From CAZMYM01 sp964620325 (lineage in GTDB: Bacteria; Bipolaricaulota; Bipolaricaulia; UBA7950; UBA9294): a DNA stretch of 64,000 nt. A model generated the notes under the pieces. That model was not told the DNA's origin. It was given only the letters and a program-made list of their open reading frames with translations, and did not search any database. A program made the position numbers and the translations under genes. Shown here piece by piece: positions 8,379 to 16,810 of this stretch (its first letter is position 1; the number at the start of each line of letters is the position of its first letter). The DNA lies in assembly GCA_964620325.1 (NCBI GenBank), contig CAZUIM010000007.1:30289-94288 (forward strand). Direction: 5' to 3'.

Positions 8379-8612
8379 CTATTCGTACTTTCGCCACTTG
8401 CTCAACGTGCGTGGTGACGCGCCGATTCCCGCCCACGCGAACACGATGATGACCATGAACCACAGCGCTGCTGCCTGCCAGTAGTTCAGCGTGACGCTGA
8501 GGAGCTTGAGCTGGTCGACCAGAATGCTGTTCCAGAGGAGTTGCAGGATCCAGCTGAAGAAGAAGAACGCTCCGATCCCCCCGCCGGTGATCAAACCACG
8601 TAAGAGCCTCAT
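8379..8612 (-). CDS. Small two-helix membrane protein, paralogue of the 7817-8266 gene
   Basis: 77 residues starting MRLLRGLITGGG, preceded by GGGGGTAGGAGAG. Helices AFFFFSWILQLLWNSIL and YWQAAALWFMVIIVFAWAGIG match the neighbouring gene position by position, but the long charged tail is missing. Probably a tandem duplication. Function unknown. Confidence 0.7.
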   Translation of the reverse strand: MRLLRGLITGGGIGAFFFFSWILQLLWNSILVDQLKLLSVTLNYWQAAALWFMVIIVFAWAGIGASPRTLSKWRKYE

Positions 8613-8642
8613 CTCTCCTACCCCCTTCCCGAAGTGACGTTC

Positions 8643-8648
8643 ATTGTA
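8643..8648 (-). promoter_or_regulatory. Extended -10 element upstream of the small membrane-protein pair
   Basis: Minus strand reads TGC-TACAAT, an extended -10, about 30 bases before the ATG at 8612. No good -35 box is visible at 17 bp, which is common for extended -10 promoters. Confidence 0.45.
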
Positions 8649-8725
8649 GCACATGTATGTCGAGTTGGACGGGGGATCGGTTCAACCGACCCTGCTTCGG
8701 CCGATCCGGGTGTCCGGATGGCGGT

Positions 8726-9955
8726 CTAGAAGTCCCAGTCGCAAGACGGGACCGGCAGACGGAACGAGCGGTCGAGCCGGCCGAGCAGGTCGGAAGGCCC
8801 GTCGAGGTCGTCGGTCCAAGACAAGGCCGTCGGGGGTCGGACCCCCAGCCACATCCGGGTGAACGCTCCGACCGACGCGTTCAGGGTCGGTCGGGACGGG
8901 TCGAGCCTGCGGCGAACTGACGACGTGGGCCCGAGAACGATCGAATAGTCGCCGCCGACGCCGCGCCACCGGCTGCCTTCCGGTAGATGAGCTTCGATCG
9001 GATCGCGGAGCCGGAGATTGAACGCGATCGGATCGGTGGGGACGTGCGTCCGCTCGATGCAGGTCGGGAGGTCGAGCATTCGAGCCTGCCAGTAAGCGCT
9101 CGAGGTCATTCGCTGTTCGTGCGGTGATCCGCTCGTGATCTGCCGCATCTTGAGCGGCTGAGAGAGGAGATCCTGGAGTTGGATTCCTCCGGGTTCGTGC
9201 AGGCGGACCGACCGGACCTGGTCTCCGAGGGACTTGACGAGCGCGAGGAGCTCGAGGAACTCGGCTCGATCTCGGTACGTCATCCAGAGGACTCGGTAGG
9301 GCCCGGACTCCGGCTCCTTGCTCTCGCACCAGAGATGGTGGGTCAGGTCGCCGTCGGCGTCGACGTAACCGAGACCGAACCCGTTGTCGCTCCACAGCAT
9401 TTCGGCACGGGTCAAGGCGGGCGAGAGGATGCTACAGGCACCGTGAACCCGAGTTCGGGCGAGGCGGCTCGCGTGAACGAGTTCCCAGTCGTCGGTGGTG
9501 AGCCGACGGGGCGTCCCCGGGTCGAGCTTGATCGTCAGCTGCGCCGGATCGAAGGTGCACCAGTGCTCGTAACTCCCGTTTCCGAAGCCGAGCTGGTTGT
9601 AGAAGCCCTGCTCGAAGATCCCGAGCATCGCCAGTCCGGCCCCGTCGAGCGCGTCGTCGGCGAGCGCCCGAGCGGTGAGACGGGAGGCGAGGCCGCGCTT
9701 TCGCGCGATCCGGCTCGTCGTCACACAGGTGACACAGGAGAGAGGGATCTCCTCGTTCTGGTAGGTCAGGATCCCCCGATGGGTGGTGACCAGACATTCC
9801 GGTGCGCCGTCGAGCTCGGCGACCAGCCGGCGACCCGGTTCGAGGAAGACGTCGAGCCCCTTCTCCTGCGCTTCGGTCTCGATCCAACCGACTTCTCGCC
9901 AGATTCGGCGGACTGCGGCACGGTCTCGATCTGCTTCGTACGGTCGCACGGTCAT
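8726..9955 (-). CDS. Eis-like GNAT acetyltransferase
   Basis: 409-residue member of the GNAT group typified by Eis: an N-terminal acetyl-CoA-binding GNAT domain, a second degenerate GNAT fold and a C-terminal SCP2-like domain ending in hydrophobic residues plus acid (PSCDWDF). The acetyl-CoA loop region CVTCVTTSRIARKRGLAS replaces the usual RxxGxG/A with RKRGLA. Such enzymes acetylate amines on small molecules or proteins; the substrate here is unknown. The start at 9955 is preceded by GGAGAGG; it follows the SDR gene by 28 bases, so the two are probably co-transcribed. Confidence 0.85.
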   Translation of the reverse strand: MTVRPYEADRDRAAVRRIWREVGWIETEAQEKGLDVFLEPGRRLVAELDGAPECLVTTHRGILTYQNEEIPLSCVTCVTTSRIARKRGLASRLTARALADDALDGAGLAMLGIFEQGFYNQLGFGNGSYEHWCTFDPAQLTIKLDPGTPRRLTTDDWELVHASRLARTRVHGACSILSPALTRAEMLWSDNGFGLGYVDADGDLTHHLWCESKEPESGPYRVLWMTYRDRAEFLELLALVKSLGDQVRSVRLHEPGGIQLQDLLSQPLKMRQITSGSPHEQRMTSSAYWQARMLDLPTCIERTHVPTDPIAFNLRLRDPIEAHLPEGSRWRGVGGDYSIVLGPTSSVRRRLDPSRPTLNASVGAFTRMWLGVRPPTALSWTDDLDGPSDLLGRLDRSFRLPVPSCDWDF

Positions 9956-9983
9956 CTCGATCGCCTCTCCAGATCGTTCCCGA

Positions 9984-10736
9984 CTACATGTAGATCCCGC
10001 CGTTGGCGTTGATCGTCTGGCCGGTGATGTAGGCCGCCTCCTCGGAGGCGAGGAATGCAACAAGGGCGGCGATCTCCTCCGGTTCCGCGGCCCGTCCCGC
10101 CGGGATTTTGGCGAAGATCCTCTCTCCGTGTCGCTCGAGCGATTCCTTCGTCATGTCGGTTCGCGTGTACCCGGGAGAGATCGCGTTCACCGTGATCGCG
10201 GGCGCGAGCTCGAGTGCGAGCGATTTCGTCAACCCGATCAGCCCGGATTTCGACGCGGCGTAGTGCGAACCGTGATCGGACCCGGTCATCGCGCGGAGGG
10301 AGCAGATGTTCACGACGCGTCCCCACGACTCGCGTCCCAGACAATTCAGGGCCGCTTTCACCGTGTACATTGCCGCGGAGAGATTGAGGGCGATCGATCG
10401 GTTCCAGTCTTCGATCGTCATCTCCTCGAGGGTCCGGTGCTGCGAGGTTCCGGCGTTGTTCACCACGACACGTACGCCGCCGAAGGCGTCGGCCGTCTCT
10501 TCGACCAGTCGGACGACGTCATCGTAGTCGGCGACGTCGGCGCGGATCGCTCGCGCGCGGCCGCCGGCCGCTTCGATCGCCGCGACGACGTCGAGCGCTC
10601 GCTTTTCGTTCCGATGATAGTTCACCGAGACGCCGTAGCCCTGCGATGCAAGGCGGATGGCGATCGCCGCGCCGATCCCGCGGGAGCTGCCGGTCACGAC
10701 GGCTCCCGTCCCGCTTCCGATGGATGAAGTCATCAT
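9984..10736 (-). CDS. Short-chain dehydrogenase/reductase (3-oxoacyl-ACP reductase-like)
   Basis: Classical SDR of 250 residues: nucleotide loop TGSSRGIG near residue 15, NNAG near 93, catalytic Ser146, Tyr159 and Lys163 (YAASK), and the PGYTRTDM loop. The C-terminus (ITGQTINANGGIYM) is FabG-like, so an NADPH-dependent 3-oxoacyl or sugar/alcohol reductase are both possible. It is separate from the true fab cluster. Two adjacent ATGs sit seven bases after a TATAAT box and there is no ribosome site. Confidence 0.88.
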   Translation of the reverse strand: MMTSSIGSGTGAVVTGSSRGIGAAIAIRLASQGYGVSVNYHRNEKRALDVVAAIEAAGGRARAIRADVADYDDVVRLVEETADAFGGVRVVVNNAGTSQHRTLEEMTIEDWNRSIALNLSAAMYTVKAALNCLGRESWGRVVNICSLRAMTGSDHGSHYAASKSGLIGLTKSLALELAPAITVNAISPGYTRTDMTKESLERHGERIFAKIPAGRAAEPEEIAALVAFLASEEAAYITGQTINANGGIYM

Positions 10737-10743
10737 GACGGCG

Positions 10744-10749
10744 ATTATA
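10744..10749 (-). promoter_or_regulatory. Consensus -10 of a leaderless promoter for the SDR gene
   Basis: Minus strand TATAAT followed by seven bases and then the ATG at 10736. No recognisable -35 box. Transcription would begin at the start codon. Confidence 0.55.
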
Positions 10750-10785
10750 GGCCGGGGGCGGGCGGGGTGCATTCGGCGTTCGCGA

Positions 10786-11631
10786 CTACAGGTGCTTGAC
10801 CGCTTCTCGCGCGACGTCGATCCGTCGCTCGTCCTCGAGCCATCGTGCGAGTTCGGGACGGACGATGTCCGGGCACTTGCGCCCGAGCTTCCAGATGGCG
10901 GACGAAACGGCGCGCCATACGAAGCGTCGCTCGTCGAGAGACAGCTTCCGGAGAATGATCAACGCCTTTTTCGCCATCGGGGCCGCCGCCGGCGACGAGA
11001 GGGCCATGGTGACGTTCCAGAGGACTTGAGGGTCGTTCGACGTCGACCACTGCGTCAGATACTCGAACGCGGTGCGGGGGTAGTGGCGAAGCAGGGACAT
11101 TCCCAGTGTGGACGGGCCGAGGGCGCGGCGGAGGAGTGGATCGCGATCCTGCAACAACGGCTCGAGGAGCTTCAGGAGTGGCTCGGCCCGCTCTAGATGG
11201 CGGGGATGGGCGGCGCGACCGGCCGCGATGACAGCCGCCCGACGGACGCTGGCTGACGGCGCGTCTCGCCAGACCCGGGCGCGGTCGAGCATCGAGCGGA
11301 AGTCCTTCCTGAGGAGTGCGCCGGCGACGACGGCGGCCGCGTCGCGCACCGTCCACTCGTCATCATCGAACAGCCGTTCCAGGATTCGGATCGCCTCGTC
11401 CGGATCGTCTCGATAGAGGCGCGGGATCAGATAGCAGGCGAGCTGTCGTGCTGAAGGGGTCTCGCTGTCGGCGAACGCCTCGACCCGTTCGGCGGACAGC
11501 TCGTCGCCGTCTCGAAGTCGAGCGAGTCGCCGCGCGGCGTACCGGATCTGCGTCGCGGTCGCCCCTTCCAGGACCGACGCAATGCCATCCAGTCTTCCCT
11601 CGTCGACGGCGCGGTCGATCCGCTCACGCAT
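10786..11631 (-). CDS. HEAT-repeat protein, possible AlkD-type DNA alkylation repair fold
   Basis: 281 residues, nearly all helical with repeated motifs such as VRRAAVIAAGRAAHPRHLE and RRALGPSTLGMSLLRHYP. The arrangement of Trp/Arg/Asp pairs (DEWTVRDAAAVVAGALLRKD) recalls the AlkD/AlkC family of base-excision glycosylases, but other HEAT proteins would look alike, so the enzyme call is tentative. ATG at 11631 is preceded by GAGGGGGG; the upstream open frame overlaps the divergent tryptophanase region and is Arg-rich. Confidence 0.7.
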   Translation of the reverse strand: MRERIDRAVDEGRLDGIASVLEGATATQIRYAARRLARLRDGDELSAERVEAFADSETPSARQLACYLIPRLYRDDPDEAIRILERLFDDDEWTVRDAAAVVAGALLRKDFRSMLDRARVWRDAPSASVRRAAVIAAGRAAHPRHLERAEPLLKLLEPLLQDRDPLLRRALGPSTLGMSLLRHYPRTAFEYLTQWSTSNDPQVLWNVTMALSSPAAAPMAKKALIILRKLSLDERRFVWRAVSSAIWKLGRKCPDIVRPELARWLEDERRIDVAREAVKHL

Positions 11632-11657
11632 GGTCGGTCCAACCCCCCTCTTTGACC

Positions 11658-11687
11658 ACTGTACGGGGAACTCGGCGGTCGCGTCAA
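11658..11687 (-). promoter_or_regulatory. Promoter of the HEAT-repeat gene
   Basis: Minus strand: -35 TTGACG at 11682-11687, 18-bp spacer, -10 TACAGT at 11658-11663, about 26 bases before the ATG. Confidence 0.5.
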
Positions 11688-11698
11688 CTGGCCTGCGG

Positions 11699-11727
11699 TC
11701 GACGGGGAGGAGTCGATCCCCTACCAT
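11699..11727 (+). promoter_or_regulatory. Candidate promoter of the tryptophanase gene
   Basis: -35 TCGACG at 11699-11704, 17-bp spacer, -10 TACCAT at 11722-11727. The leader to the ATG at 11813 would be about 80 bases; I see no TnaC-like leader peptide with a conserved Trp in it. Confidence 0.35.
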
Positions 11728-11812
11728 GTTCGATGACCGTCGACCGTGGTTGGAGTCACGCCATGCGGACCGACGGATCCTCCGTTCGATTCGAGAAAGG
11801 AGACCGCCAAGG

Positions 11813-13198
11813 ATGGGGCGCGACGCGACACCCAAGCCGTACCGGATCAAGGTGACCGAGCCGATCTCGATCCTCTCGAAGGCAGATCGGGAGGCTCGAA
11901 TCAGGGATGCGGGATACAACGTCTTTCGCCTTCGAGCCGTCGATGTCTACGTCGATCTCCTCACGGATTCGGGGACCGGTGCGATGAGTCAAGAGCAGTG
12001 GGCGGCGATGATGCGCGGTGACGAGTCCTACGCCGGGAGTCGTAGTTACGAACGGTTTCGGACCGCGGTCGATGACATCTTCGGCTTCCGTTACGTTCTC
12101 CCCACGCACCAAGGGCGCGCGGCGGAGAACGTTCTGTTCTCCGCTCTCGTCGAGACTGGGGACATTGTCCCGAACAACATGCACTTCGATACGACCCGGG
12201 CGAACATCCTCGCGAACGGGGGGGAACCGGTGAATCTGGTCGCCGACGTCGCGTACGAGCCGACGGCCGTCGATCCGTTCAAGGGGAACATGGACACGAA
12301 CAAGCTCGAGCGTCTGATCGACGAGGTCGGTGCTGAGCGGATTCCGTTCGTGATGATGACGATCACGAACAACAGCGGTGGCGGGCAGCCGGTCTCGCTG
12401 GAGAACCTTCGAGCGGTCAGCCGGATCGCCCACGAACACGGACTCCCGCTCTTCCTGGATGCCGCGCGGTTCGCCGAGAACGCGTACTTCATTCGCGAGC
12501 GAGAGGCCGACTACGCCGACGCCTCGCCGATCGAGATCGCACGGGAGATGTTCGCTCTCGCCGACGGAGTCACCTTGAGTGCGAAGAAGGATGGCATGGC
12601 GAACATCGGCGGCCTGCTTGCGATGAACGACTCGGAGATCCACGCGCTGACTCGCGAGCGCTTGATTCTGATGGAAGGGTTCCCGACCTACGGCGGCCTT
12701 GCCGGTCGGGATTTGGAGGCGATCTCCGTCGGGCTGTACGAGGCGCTCGACCCGGACTATCTGGCCGATCGAATCGGGCAGACGCGGTATCTTGGTGACG
12801 GGCTGCAGGCGGCCGGAATTCCGATCGTGCAGCCGATCGGTGGTCACGCCGTCTTCGTCGACGCCCTTTCGATGGTCCCGGATCTGCCGCGGTTCGCCTT
12901 CCCCGGCCTGTCGATCACGAATGCGCTGTACACGAGCGCCGGCGTGAGGGGTGTCGAGATCGGAAGCGTCATGTTCGCCCACGAGGGGGACGACGGGAGG
13001 ACCGTGTATCCGAAGCTCGAGCTTGTCCGGCTCGCGATCCCGAGACGAACGTACACGCAGGAGCACCTCGATCACGTGATCGAAGGGATGGCGGCCGTCT
13101 CGAAGGAGAAGGGGAGCCTTCCCGGGTACCGGATTCTCGAAGGCGAGGGACCGTTGCGTCACTTCATCGCGCGATTCGAGCCGTTCGATCTCGCGTAG
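11813..13198 (+). CDS. tnaA: Tryptophanase / tyrosine phenol-lyase family enzyme
   Basis: PLP-dependent beta-eliminating lyase of 461 residues, full length for the family. The substrate/PLP regions are intact: DLLTDSGTGAMSQEQW, THQGRAAEN, ITNNSGGGQPVS, DAARFAENAYFI, the Schiff-base lysine in SAKKDGM (Lys258/259) and EGFPTYGGLAGRD. The specificity loop reads GVEIGS, as in tryptophanase, where tyrosine phenol-lyase has the MERG type. So it probably splits tryptophan to indole, pyruvate and ammonia. AAAGGAG precedes the ATG. A transporter gene follows 15 bases later. Confidence 0.88.
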   Translation: MGRDATPKPYRIKVTEPISILSKADREARIRDAGYNVFRLRAVDVYVDLLTDSGTGAMSQEQWAAMMRGDESYAGSRSYERFRTAVDDIFGFRYVLPTHQGRAAENVLFSALVETGDIVPNNMHFDTTRANILANGGEPVNLVADVAYEPTAVDPFKGNMDTNKLERLIDEVGAERIPFVMMTITNNSGGGQPVSLENLRAVSRIAHEHGLPLFLDAARFAENAYFIREREADYADASPIEIAREMFALADGVTLSAKKDGMANIGGLLAMNDSEIHALTRERLILMEGFPTYGGLAGRDLEAISVGLYEALDPDYLADRIGQTRYLGDGLQAAGIPIVQPIGGHAVFVDALSMVPDLPRFAFPGLSITNALYTSAGVRGVEIGSVMFAHEGDDGRTVYPKLELVRLAIPRRTYTQEHLDHVIEGMAAVSKEKGSLPGYRILEGEGPLRHFIARFEPFDLA

Positions 13199-13213
13199 CT
13201 GAGTCGATCCTCG

Positions 13214-14110
13214 ATGCTCGAATCCCGGCTCGGCGAGATCGCGGCGATCGGGACCGCCCTCCTGTGGACGCTGACCTACGTTCAGTTCACGACGGCCGTG
13301 CGAAGGATCGGGCCGGCGGTGCTGAATCGGCTTCGGCTGCTGTTCGCCCTCCTTCTCCTCGTGTGTGCTCACGTCGCCGTCTATCGGACGCCACTTCCGT
13401 TCGACGCGGAGCTCTCACGGTGGGGGTGGATGGCCCTCTCCGGCGTGATCGGGTTTGCGATCTCCGACGCGTTCCTCTTTCGTGCATTCTTCCACATCGG
13501 GGCACACCGAACGTCCTTGGTCATGTCGTTGGTGCCGCTCTGGAGTGCGCTGATGGCGTGGGGGCTTTTCGGGGAGACGCTCTCCTACGTGCAAATTGGC
13601 GCCGGTCTGCTGACGATCGCCGGGGTCGCGCTGGTCGTTTCGTCGCGACGACGCGGCCCAGCGATCGAGGAAAAGCTCGCCCTCGGCGTTCTCTTCGCGC
13701 TCGGTGCTGTGGCGGCGCAGTCGTCGCGCTACATCCTCTGCGTCCAGGGGATGAGCGGAGGGTTCCCGCCTCTGTCGGCGAACGCTCTGCAGATTTTGGC
13801 GGCGACCGTCGCCGTCTGGGCGGTCGCGCTCGTTCGCGGCACGGCATCCTCGAGCTTCGGCGGTCTTCGAGATTCGGTTGCAGCAGGAACGACGGTCGGC
13901 GGAGCCTTCGCCGGGCCGTTCCTCGGCGTAACGCTCTCGCTGGTCGCCCTGACCCACGCCCCCGTCGGCATCGCATCGACGCTGATGGCGCTCGTCCCGG
14001 TCTTCCTCCTTCCGATCGCTCGGATCGTCTTCAAGGAGCCGATCACGTTGCGCGCGGTCTTCGGGACGGCCCTCGCCGTCGCCGGCGTCGCTCTCCTCTT
14101 CCTGGTGTAG
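13214..14110 (+). CDS. EamA/DMT-superfamily transporter
   Basis: 298 residues with about ten membrane helices in two EamA repeats; the second half (SLVALTHAPVGIASTLMALVPVFLLP) carries the standard EamA signature and helix-end Pro. DMT-family members export amino acids and metabolites. It follows the tryptophanase by 15 bases on the same strand, so the likely cargo is a substrate or product of that enzyme (aromatic amino acid or indole); that is inference from position only. Confidence 0.88.
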   Translation: MLESRLGEIAAIGTALLWTLTYVQFTTAVRRIGPAVLNRLRLLFALLLLVCAHVAVYRTPLPFDAELSRWGWMALSGVIGFAISDAFLFRAFFHIGAHRTSLVMSLVPLWSALMAWGLFGETLSYVQIGAGLLTIAGVALVVSSRRRGPAIEEKLALGVLFALGAVAAQSSRYILCVQGMSGGFPPLSANALQILAATVAVWAVALVRGTASSSFGGLRDSVAAGTTVGGAFAGPFLGVTLSLVALTHAPVGIASTLMALVPVFLLPIARIVFKEPITLRAVFGTALAVAGVALLFLV

Positions 14111-14120
14111 GTACGAGCAA

Positions 14121-14708
14121 CTAAAGGCCCTGCGGCTGCGTCCCCCGAACAAGGCGAGGCGGTTCGACGGTCAGATCGAGGATCGTCGACTCGGCTTCGC
14201 CCGTCCGGCCGACGAGGATCAGATCGACGACTCCGAAGCGATCGATGATCTGGTCGATGTCGCGAAGAGGTGGCTCTCCCGCCCGGTTGACGCTTGTCCC
14301 GAAGATGGCGCGATCGAGCTTCGCAAGTGTCGACAGGAAGAACGGATGATCCGGTACGCGGACCCCGACGACGCCGTCGATCGTCGCCGACGGCGGGGCG
14401 CCCGGCGCGGCGGGGAGAAGAAGCGTGTACGGGCCTGGCAGGAGCCGGCCGATCGCGTCTCGGGCCGACTCGGACGGCCGGGCGAATCGCGCGATCGAAT
14501 CGACGCTCGGCAGGTGGAGGGTGAAGGGGCGTGTGGGATCGCGATCCTTCAACCGCCAGACGCTCTCGAGGGCACCGCCGTCCCAAGGGTTTCCACCGAT
14601 ACCGTAGACGGTGTCGGTCGGGAAGATGAATGTCTGTCCGGTCTCGAGCGCTGCGAGCAGCAACCTCGGGATCCGGGGATCGTCGGCCGGCAGAACGCGC
14701 GGGATCAT
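14121..14708 (-). CDS. tsaC: L-threonylcarbamoyladenylate synthase (Sua5/YrdC/TsaC)
   Basis: 195-residue YrdC-fold enzyme that makes threonylcarbamoyl-AMP for the t6A37 tRNA modification. FIFPTDTVYGIGG is the family signature, followed by KDRDPTRPF (the KxRP-type loop), LPGPYTLLLP and GVRVPDHP. It is the short, TsaC-type form without the C-terminal Sua5 domain. Its ATG overlaps the ychF stop, so the two genes are coupled. Confidence 0.9.
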   Translation of the reverse strand: MIPRVLPADDPRIPRLLLAALETGQTFIFPTDTVYGIGGNPWDGGALESVWRLKDRDPTRPFTLHLPSVDSIARFARPSESARDAIGRLLPGPYTLLLPAAPGAPPSATIDGVVGVRVPDHPFFLSTLAKLDRAIFGTSVNRAGEPPLRDIDQIIDRFGVVDLILVGRTGEAESTILDLTVEPPRLVRGTQPQGL

Positions 14709-15796
14709 CCGGAGATGAAGTGGACGACGTCTCCGTCGGCGATCACGTAGTCGTGCCCGGCCCGGCGGACCTTCCCCGCTTCTCGGAGCACCCTTTCCGA
14801 GCCGGCGGTGACGAGATCGTCGAAGGACATGATCTCGGCGAGAACGAATCGATCGGCGAAGTCCGAGTGGATCTTTCCACCGGCGGCCGGTGCGGTCGTC
14901 CCCTCGGTGACGGTCCAGGCTCTGACCTCGGGACCCTCGATGGTGTAGAAGGTTACGAGCCGGAGGAGTCGATACCCGGCGCTCACGAGTCCGTCGAGCC
15001 CGGTCTCGGCCAGGCCGTACTCCGCGAGGTACTTCGCTCGCTCCGCGCCGTCTCCGGCGACCTCGGCGATCTCCGCCTCGAGACGGCCCCGGATGATGAC
15101 GGCCTCGGCGCCTCGATCGCGGGCCAGCCTCGACACGGCGGCCGAATGGTCGTTCTCACCGTTGTCTCCGACGTTGGCGACGAAGAGGGACGGCTTCGAT
15201 GTCAGCGGCGATGCGTCCCGGATCAGGTCCTCTAGGATCGGTTCGATCGGAATCGCCCGAACCGGCTCGCCGGAAGCGACCCGTTCGAGGAGGCGATCCC
15301 AAGCGGCGGCCCGTTGCGGGGCGCGTCTGTCGGCTCCCTTCTCTTCCTGGTGGAGGCGCGCGGCGATTCGCCCCAGGGTTTCGTGATCCTTGAGCAGAAG
15401 CTCCGTTTCGACGATGTCGATGTCCCGACTTGGCTCGACATCTCCGGTGACGTGCGCAACGTTCGCGTCGGTGAAACAGCGGACGACGTGGCAGAGCGCG
15501 TCGACCGTTCGAATCTGCGCGAGGAATTGGTTTCCCATTCCCTCTCCATCACTCGCGTGCTCGACGAGCCCGGCGATGTCGACGAACTCGAGGTGGGTCG
15601 GGACACGCTTCTTCGCCGGGTAGAGTTCGGCGAGGCGGTCGAGGCGTGAATCCGGAACAAAGACGGTTCCGAGGTTCGCCTCGATCGTGCTGAACGGGTA
15701 GGCCTCGACGCGCGCCCCGGCGTTCGCCAGCGCGTTGAAGATCGTCGACTTGCCCGCGTTCGGAAGCCCGACCAGGCCACACGTGAACCCCATCAT
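14705..15796 (-). CDS. ychF: YchF/OLA1 translation-associated ATPase
   Basis: 363 residues, full length for YchF. P-loop GLPNAGKST, switch region DIAGLVEHASDGEGMGNQF and, in place of the GTPase NKxD motif, FVANVGDNGEND, as expected of the ATP-preferring YchF/OLA1 group; a TGS domain with the ending GHDYVIADGDVVHF closes the protein. YchF binds ribosomes and affects stress responses. Two ATGs in tandem follow GGAAGGAG. Strong promoter upstream. Confidence 0.94.
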   Translation of the reverse strand: MMGFTCGLVGLPNAGKSTIFNALANAGARVEAYPFSTIEANLGTVFVPDSRLDRLAELYPAKKRVPTHLEFVDIAGLVEHASDGEGMGNQFLAQIRTVDALCHVVRCFTDANVAHVTGDVEPSRDIDIVETELLLKDHETLGRIAARLHQEEKGADRRAPQRAAAWDRLLERVASGEPVRAIPIEPILEDLIRDASPLTSKPSLFVANVGDNGENDHSAAVSRLARDRGAEAVIIRGRLEAEIAEVAGDGAERAKYLAEYGLAETGLDGLVSAGYRLLRLVTFYTIEGPEVRAWTVTEGTTAPAAGGKIHSDFADRFVLAEIMSFDDLVTAGSERVLREAGKVRRAGHDYVIADGDVVHFISG

Positions 15797-15818
15797 TCAC
15801 TCCTTCCTTCCGTCCGTG

Positions 15819-15847
15819 ACTATAGGAGCCGGTGCGGACCGGAGCAA
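15819..15847 (-). promoter_or_regulatory. Promoter of ychF-tsaC
   Basis: Minus strand: -35 TTGCTC at 15842-15847, 17-bp spacer, -10 TATAGT at 15819-15824. The leader would be about 15-20 bases and holds GGAAGGAAGGAG. Confidence 0.6.
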
Positions 15848-15848
15848 G

Positions 15849-15877
15849 ATGACGTCGCTTGCAGTTTCGGCTAGACT
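15849..15877 (+). promoter_or_regulatory. Promoter of the lipoylation operon
   Basis: -35 ATGACG at 15849-15854, 17-bp spacer, -10 TAGACT at 15872-15877, followed by GGAGGAGGGGA and the ATG at 15894. Its -35 lies one base from the -35 of the divergent ychF promoter, so the two may compete for RNA polymerase. Confidence 0.5.
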
Positions 15878-15893
15878 GCGGCGGAGGAGGGGA

Positions 15894-16139
15894 ATGGGAG
15901 CGACGAACGAGACGATACGACTTCCGGACATCGGAGACGTCGGCGAGGTTGTCGTAGTCGAGTGGTTGTTCGATCTCGGCGAACGGGTTTCCGAGGGAGA
16001 CGACTTGGTCGAAGTGGAGACGGAGAAGACGTCCTTCGTCGTCCCGTCTCCGACGAGCGGACGGCTCCGGACGATTCGTGCGAAGGCGGGCGATCGGCTT
16101 CGGATCGGTGAGATCCTTGGGGAGATCGAGCCGGGCTAG
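15894..16139 (+). CDS. Free-standing lipoyl (biotinyl) domain protein
   Basis: 81 residues, exactly one lipoyl domain and nothing else. The modified lysine is Lys45 in VETEKTSFVV; the motif and the start IRLPDIGD are of the E2 (2-oxoacid dehydrogenase) type rather than GcvH. A strong GGAGGAGGGGA precedes the ATG. It is the first gene of an operon with lipB, lipA and an lplA-like gene, so it is probably a lipoate-carrying swinging-arm protein served by these enzymes. Its partner complex is not in this window. Confidence 0.85.
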   Translation: MGATNETIRLPDIGDVGEVVVVEWLFDLGERVSEGDDLVEVETEKTSFVVPSPTSGRLRTIRAKAGDRLRIGEILGEIEPG

Positions 16140-16809
16140 GCGAGCCGTCGTCCACGTACCGCTCGGGCGGGCGGCGTACGGCGACGTGCTCCGGCTCCAA
16201 CGCGATCTACAGAGACGCCGTTCCGAAGGGCTGGTCGGCGATGTCGTCATCACCGTAGAGCACGATCCGGTCTTTACCGTCGGTAGGCGTGGCACGTACG
16301 AGAGCCTTCTCGTCTCGCGCCAACGACTGGATGCCGAGGGGATCGAGATCTTCGATGTGGAGCGGGGCGGGGACATCACGTACCACGGCCCGGGCCAGCT
16401 CGTCGTCTACCCGATCCTCGACCTGCGCGGATACGGCCGAGACATTCACGCGTACGTGGCACGGTTGGAGGAGGCGGCGATCCGAACCTTGGCTTCGTTC
16501 GGCATCGCTGCGGAGCGACGGACAGGGATGCCGGGTGTCTGGGTCGATGGGCGCAAGATCGCATCGATCGGCGTTCACGTGCGCCGTTGGGTGACGATTC
16601 ACGGGCTCGCTCTGAACGTCGAGATCGAGAAAGCGCACTTCGGGATGATTCGACCGTGCGGACTTCAGATCGAGACGGTCTCGATCGCTGACCTCCTCGA
16701 CCGACCGGTCGGTGTCGACGACGTGTCGAGCCGGTTCCTCTCCGGCGCATCCGCCCTCTTCGGCTGGTCGGTAAGGACGGGGAGCCGAGACGAAGTGGAA
16801 GGCGACTGA
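16117..16809 (+). CDS. lipB: Octanoyl-[acyl-carrier-protein] protein transferase
   Basis: Moves octanoyl groups from ACP to lipoyl domains, the first step of lipoate biosynthesis. Family motifs are complete: RGGDITYHGPGQLVVYPI, the lysine in GRKIASIGVHV, the His in THGLALNV and the catalytic Cys in IRPCGLQ. The start is uncertain: TTG at 16117 (GGTGAG upstream) overlaps the lipoyl-domain gene by 23 bases; a GTG at 16108 is the alternative. No ATG gives the family N-terminus. Confidence 0.9.
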   Translation: MGRSSRARRAVVHVPLGRAAYGDVLRLQRDLQRRRSEGLVGDVVITVEHDPVFTVGRRGTYESLLVSRQRLDAEGIEIFDVERGGDITYHGPGQLVVYPILDLRGYGRDIHAYVARLEEAAIRTLASFGIAAERRTGMPGVWVDGRKIASIGVHVRRWVTIHGLALNVEIEKAHFGMIRPCGLQIETVSIADLLDRPVGVDDVSSRFLSGASALFGWSVRTGSRDEVEGD

Positions 16810-16810
16810 G

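Noticed and set aside
11756..13372. 538-codon minus-strand frame over the tryptophanase gene
   Set aside because: Antisense shadow; the plus-strand protein matches a full-length family.
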